NCBI GenBank assembly: GCA_050944855.1 | Contig: JBMNRU010000007.1 | Span: forward strand, 1 to 64,000 | DNA from: Lactonifactor sp050944855 | GTDB lineage: Bacteria; Bacillota; Clostridia; Lachnospirales; Lachnospiraceae | Direction of reading: 5' to 3' | DNA: 64,000 bases | Shown: piece after piece, positions 60,540-64,000 of the stretch | Numbering within the stretch: the stretch's first letter is position 1 | Layout of the letters: each line of letters starts with the position of its first letter | Program-made: the position numbers and the translations under genes | Notes under the pieces: model-generated | Databases searched by the model: none | What the model was told of the DNA's origin: nothing | Seen by the model: the letters and a program-made list of their open reading frames with translations, nothing else

Positions 60540-61277
60540 ATGCATCGTTTTTTTGTTTCTCCGGAGCAGATCGGAGAGAAGAAAATCATAATAGAAGGAA
60601 CAGATGTCAATCATATAAAAAATGTGCTTCGCATGAAAGAAAAAGAAGAAATTCTGATCAGTGATCAGGATAAGATGGAATACCACTGTCAGATAGAAGC
60701 GCTGGAAGATGACCGGGTTGTGGCAAAGATCATGTATGCACAGGAAGTAGGCCTGGAACTGCCCTGTTGTATTTATCTGTTTCAGGGTCTGCCTAAAAGT
60801 GATAAAATGGAATTGATCATTCAAAAAGCTGTAGAGCTGGGGGCCTGTGAGATCATACCGGTGGCGTCTCATCGCTGCGTGGTGAAGCTGGATGCGAAAA
60901 AAGAAGCCACTAAGAGAAAACGCTGGCAGGCCATTGCAGAGAGCGCCGCAAAACAGGCGAAACGAATGTATATTCCACAGGTAACAAATGTTATGAAGTT
61001 TGATCAGGCACTGCAGTATGCACAGCAGTGTGATGTCAAATTAATTCCTTATGAGCTGGCGAAGGACATGGAAGCCACCAGAAGTATTCTAAGAGGAATT
61101 AAAAAAGGACAGTCTATCGGTATTTTTATCGGACCGGAGGGCGGATTTGAGGAAACAGAGATAGAAGAAGCAGTTCGTCAGAACGTACGGCCCATTACCT
61201 TGGGCAAACGCATTTTACGAACAGAAACTGCAGGTTTTACACTGTTGTCAGTGTTAATGTTTGCATTGGAGGAATAG
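60540..61277 (+). CDS. rsmE: 16S rRNA m3U1498 methyltransferase RsmE
   Basis: A 245-residue SPOUT-fold methyltransferase. The PUA-like N-terminus starts MHRFFVSPEQIGEKKIIIEG and HIKNVLRMKEKEEI; the knotted SAM site is IFIGPEGGFEETEIEEA with LGKRILRTETAGFTLLSVL. It methylates N3 of U1498 in 16S rRNA. ATG 60540 has AGGAG six bases upstream; the longer frame from 60501 overlaps prmA. The desulfurase gene follows in 3 bp, so prmA, rsmE, the desulfurase and thiI likely form one operon. Confidence 0.95.
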   Translation: MHRFFVSPEQIGEKKIIIEGTDVNHIKNVLRMKEKEEILISDQDKMEYHCQIEALEDDRVVAKIMYAQEVGLELPCCIYLFQGLPKSDKMELIIQKAVELGACEIIPVASHRCVVKLDAKKEATKRKRWQAIAESAAKQAKRMYIPQVTNVMKFDQALQYAQQCDVKLIPYELAKDMEATRSILRGIKKGQSIGIFIGPEGGFEETEIEEAVRQNVRPITLGKRILRTETAGFTLLSVLMFALEE

Positions 61278-61280
61278 AAA

Positions 61281-62435
61281 ATGGAAGCGTATTTGGACAA
61301 TTCAGCAACAACCAGATGTTACGAAGAGGTGCGGGATATCGTAGTAAAGACCATGCTGGAAGACTTCGGGAATCCTTCTGCCATGCATCAAAAGGGTGTG
61401 GAAGCAGAAAAATATATAAAAGATGCCACTGCCATTATCGCAAAAGCATTAAAGGTGCAGGAAAAAGAAATTTTTTATACCTCCGGCGGAACAGAATCTG
61501 ATAACTGGGCCCTGATCGGAACCGCCATGGCGAACCGGCGTCAGGGAAATCATATTATTACTATGGCGATCGAACACCCGGCAATATCTGCACCGGCGGC
61601 TTATTTAAAGGAACAGGGATTTGAGGTAACCGTTCTCTCTGTCAATGAACAGGGCTTGATTTCTCTGGATGAATTAAGAGAAGCTATTCGTCCGGAAACG
61701 ATCTTAGTATCTACCATGTATGTCAATAATGAGGTGGGGGCGGTGCAGCCGATAGAAGAGATCGCAAAGGTGATCAAAGAGAAGAATCCGAATACGATCT
61801 ATCATGTAGATGCGATTCAGGCATTTGGAAAATATCGTATTCATCCGAAGAAAATGGGGATTGACCTGCTGTCAGTGAGCGGACATAAGATCCATGGTCC
61901 AAAAGGAATCGGATTTCTTTATATCAATGAAAAAGTAAAGATCCATCCGCTGATTTTAGGAGGCGGCCAGCAGAAAAATATGCGTTCGGGAACCGATAAT
62001 GTGCCGGGAATTGCAGGTGTTGGCGCTGCAGTGAAAAAGATTTATGAAAATCATGAGGAAAAGATTGCTCATCTGTATGATCTGAAGGAATATTTTGTAT
62101 CTCAACTGCAAAAGATGGATCAGGTAATCGTAAACGGTATGCCGGTAAGAGACGGCGCACCGCATATTGTCAATGCCAGTTTTTTGGGAATCCGCAGTGA
62201 AGTGCTTTTGCATACTCTGGAAGAACATCACATTTATGTGTCTGCGGGAAGTGCCTGTTCTTCTCACAAACGTGCAGGCAGTCCTACACTGACGGCTATG
62301 GGACTGTCAAAAGAGCGGATGGAATCTGCGATTCGCATGAGCTTTTCAGAGAATACCACAAAAGAGGAACTGGACTATTGTCTGGACGTACTGCGCGAGG
62401 TAGTGCCTGTGCTGCGCAGGTATGCAAGACACTAA
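61281..62435 (+). CDS. Cysteine desulfurase (NifS/IscS type, ThiI partner)
   Basis: A 384-residue PLP enzyme that takes sulfur from cysteine as a persulfide. YLDNSATTRCYEEV opens it; FYTSGGTESDNWAL, HVDAIQAFGKY and SVSGHKIHGPKGIG (PLP lysine) follow, and SAGSACSSHKRAGSPTL holds the catalytic Cys. The loop around the Cys is of the long, class I type. Being 11 bp ahead of thiI, it most likely supplies sulfur for tRNA 4-thiouridine, like B. subtilis NifZ, rather than being the main Fe-S cluster enzyme. Confidence 0.93.
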   Translation: MEAYLDNSATTRCYEEVRDIVVKTMLEDFGNPSAMHQKGVEAEKYIKDATAIIAKALKVQEKEIFYTSGGTESDNWALIGTAMANRRQGNHIITMAIEHPAISAPAAYLKEQGFEVTVLSVNEQGLISLDELREAIRPETILVSTMYVNNEVGAVQPIEEIAKVIKEKNPNTIYHVDAIQAFGKYRIHPKKMGIDLLSVSGHKIHGPKGIGFLYINEKVKIHPLILGGGQQKNMRSGTDNVPGIAGVGAAVKKIYENHEEKIAHLYDLKEYFVSQLQKMDQVIVNGMPVRDGAPHIVNASFLGIRSEVLLHTLEEHHIYVSAGSACSSHKRAGSPTLTAMGLSKERMESAIRMSFSENTTKEELDYCLDVLREVVPVLRRYARH

Positions 62436-62446
62436 AAGGAGGAAGT

Positions 62447-63625
62447 ATGTTTAAAGCATTTTTGATAAAATATGCCGAGATCGGACTGAAAGGGAAAAAC
62501 CGCTATGTATTTGAAGATGCCCTGGTAGAGCAGATCCGTCATCATCTGCAGGAAGTAGAAGGTGAATTTGAGGTCAAAAAAGAGCAGGGACGTATTTACG
62601 TATTTGCAGAAGGGGAATTTGATTTTGATGAAGCAGTGGCTGCGTTAAAACGTGTTTTCGGCATTGCATATATCTGTCCGGTGGTTGTAGTGGATAACAG
62701 ACTGGTAAACGAACTGGGGCAGGATGTGGTAGATTATGTAGGCCAGGCATATCCGGACAAGAATTTCACTTTTAAAGTAAATACCAGAAGAGCGGACAAA
62801 AGCTATCCTGTGCCGTCCATGGAGATCAACAGCACATTGGGTGAATATCTGCTTCAGGCGTATCCTAAGATGCAGGTAGATGTGCATAAGCCGGATGTGA
62901 CGATACACGTGGAAATTCGTCAGAAGGTGTATATTTATTCTCAGAATATCCCGGGCCCGGGCGGTATGCCCATCGGAACGGCGGGAAGGGCTATGCTGCT
63001 CCTCTCCGGCGGTATCGACAGTCCGGTAGCCGGTTATATGATCGCAAAGCGCGGCGTGAAAATTGATGCGGTATATTTCCACGCACCGCCATACACCAGT
63101 GAGCGGGCAAAACAGAAGGTCGTCGATCTGGCGAAGCTGGTGGCCCGTTACAGCGGTCCGATCCATCTGCATGTGGTGAACTTTACGGATATTCAGCTGT
63201 ATATTTATGAGAAATGTCCTCATGAAGAACTGACTATCATTATGAGACGATACATGATGAAGATTGCGGAGCATTTTGCCAAAGAACAGAAATGTCTGGG
63301 CCTGATCACAGGAGAAAGTATTGGTCAGGTTGCCAGTCAGACCATGCACAGTCTGGCGGTTACCAATGAGGTATGTACCCTTCCGGTATACCGTCCGTTG
63401 ATCGGTTTTGACAAACAGGAGATTATTGATATTGCCTTGAAGATTCAGACCTATGAGACTTCAATTCTTCCATATGAGGATTGCTGCACCATCTTTGTGG
63501 CAAAACATCCGGTAACCAAACCGAATCTTAATATTATCAAACGGTCGGAGACAAATTTGGAAGAGAAGATCGATGAATTATTGGAAACTGCCATTCAGAC
63601 GACAGAAGTAATTGTGGTAGAATAG
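62447..63625 (+). CDS. thiI: tRNA 4-thiouridine synthetase ThiI
   Basis: A 392-residue enzyme. FLIKYAEIGLKGKNRYVFED starts the NFLD region, the THUMP domain covers about 60-165, and LLLSGGIDSPVAGYMIAKRG is the PP-loop that adenylates uridine 8 of tRNA. ITGESIGQVASQTMHSLAVT is the typical downstream motif. The rhodanese domain of E. coli ThiI is absent, as in Firmicutes; YEDCCTIFVAKHP may carry the sulfur-relay cysteines. RBS AAAGGAGG lies before ATG 62447. Cotranscription with its sulfur donor is clear. Confidence 0.95.
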   Translation: MFKAFLIKYAEIGLKGKNRYVFEDALVEQIRHHLQEVEGEFEVKKEQGRIYVFAEGEFDFDEAVAALKRVFGIAYICPVVVVDNRLVNELGQDVVDYVGQAYPDKNFTFKVNTRRADKSYPVPSMEINSTLGEYLLQAYPKMQVDVHKPDVTIHVEIRQKVYIYSQNIPGPGGMPIGTAGRAMLLLSGGIDSPVAGYMIAKRGVKIDAVYFHAPPYTSERAKQKVVDLAKLVARYSGPIHLHVVNFTDIQLYIYEKCPHEELTIIMRRYMMKIAEHFAKEQKCLGLITGESIGQVASQTMHSLAVTNEVCTLPVYRPLIGFDKQEIIDIALKIQTYETSILPYEDCCTIFVAKHPVTKPNLNIIKRSETNLEEKIDELLETAIQTTEVIVVE

Positions 63626-63645
63626 TTTTTGTTTCAGAAAGAAAA

Positions 63646-63671
63646 AACCGGAGGTAAAAACCTCCGGTTCT
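63646..63671. terminator. Bidirectional terminator
   Basis: AACCGGAGG (63646-63654) pairs with CCTCCGGTT (63661-63669). On the minus strand a T run follows directly, so it is a good terminator for the HPr-like gene and ends thiI on +. Confidence 0.85.
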
Positions 63672-63688
63672 GTAAAACTTTTGTTTAT

Positions 63689-63710
63689 GCCCGTTAGACG
63701 GGCTCATTTT
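63689..63710. terminator. Second hairpin between thiI and HPr-like gene
   Basis: GCCCGT (63689-63694) pairs with ACGGGC (63698-63703) around TAG, followed by TCATTTT. It probably assists the neighbouring terminator. Confidence 0.5.
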
Positions 63711-63727
63711 GTACGGGGAAGTGTATG

Positions 63728-63961
63728 TTACGCAAGATATGGTTTTAACACTTCCACAATGTCATCGACGGACTTATCATTTGCATGAATGTTTAATTCG
63801 ATCGGTTTGGAAAGATCTAAACTAAAAATGCCCATAATAGATTTGGCATCAATTACGTACCGTCCGGATACTAAGTCGAAATCATAATCATATTTTGTAA
63901 TTGTATTTACAAAAGATTTTACTTTATCAATAGAATTAAGTGAAATTAAGACTGTTTTCAT
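63728..63961 (-). CDS. HPr-like protein lacking the phosphorylated histidine
   Basis: A 77-residue HPr-fold protein. AKSIMGIFSLDLSKPIELNI corresponds to the regulatory-serine region of HPr, but the segment that normally holds GxHARPA reads LNSIDKVKSFVNTITKYDY and has no histidine. It therefore cannot take phosphate from EI in the usual way; a regulatory or binding role is more likely. ATG 63961 has GGGAGGT seven bases upstream; the frame reaches back to 63991 without a better site. The sequence ends 39 bases further, so its promoter may lie outside. Confidence 0.8.
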   Translation of the reverse strand: MKTVLISLNSIDKVKSFVNTITKYDYDFDLVSGRYVIDAKSIMGIFSLDLSKPIELNIHANDKSVDDIVEVLKPYLA

Positions 63962-64000
63962 TGGAATTACCTCCCTTAAGTTGTTTTTCATCTATTTCCT

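Overview
The window looks like chromosomal DNA of a gut-type Lachnospiraceae (Clostridia). The evidence is: strong AGGAGG ribosome sites and TTGACA/TATAAT promoters; a CIRCE-controlled hrcA-grpE-dnaK-dnaJ locus; DegV, HPr-like, DUF5716/DUF5717 and CofE-like genes typical of that family; and moderate G+C, except for an A+T-rich patch at about 47.3-51.3 kb. No tRNA, rRNA or CRISPR array was seen. Genus cannot be fixed from sequence reading alone.

Layout. 0.3-11.6 kb: a cell-surface locus. A three-domain protein (winged helix, LicC-like nucleotidyltransferase, LicA-like choline kinase) is followed by a BCCT transporter. Then come a GT2 polyprenyl-phosphate glycosyltransferase, an ATP-grasp ligase and two half-size EamA/ArnE-ArnF-like membrane proteins. 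On the other strand are a WecE-type sugar aminotransferase and a DUF2142 multi-span protein, divergent from a secreted amidase with choline-binding repeats. Together they read as an Arn-like lipid-linked amino-sugar decoration route next to phosphocholine decoration, with a hydrolase that can bind the choline. 11.9-14.7 kb: modABC and a broken molbindin gene, then a strongly foldable non-coding stretch. 15-16 kb: a HisC/CobD-type PLP enzyme. 16.3-21.9 kb: a three-gene operon (DUF5717, Hsp70-like DUF5716, TPR-like protein) of unknown function. 22-27.1 kb: purB, an NhaC-family transporter, a LysR regulator and a divergent-type purA. 27.1-40 kb: HAD phosphatase, esterase, small alarmone synthetase, HtrA protease, mannitol dehydrogenase family enzyme, DUF1858 protein, membrane protein, ABC-F ATPase, flavin reductase, eukaryote-type glycogen branching enzyme and CofE-like ligase. 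40-46.1 kb: a DUF4132 giant protein with two small neighbours, one apparently frameshifted. 46.2-47.1 kb: DegV.

47.3-51.4 kb is a decayed A+T-rich island: two ruined RhuM-family genes, other gene remnants, an intact AbiEi/AbiEii pair and an integrase C-terminus. A LexA-type box and promoter lie just left of it and uvrB just right, which suggests the island entered between uvrB and its SOS promoter. 51.4-64 kb is housekeeping: uvrB, the heat-shock operon, an AEC transporter, prmA, rsmE, a cysteine desulfurase with thiI, and an HPr-like protein.

The most interesting systems are the amino-sugar/choline surface locus, the Hsp70-like DUF5716/DUF5717 operon, and the uvrB promoter interruption.
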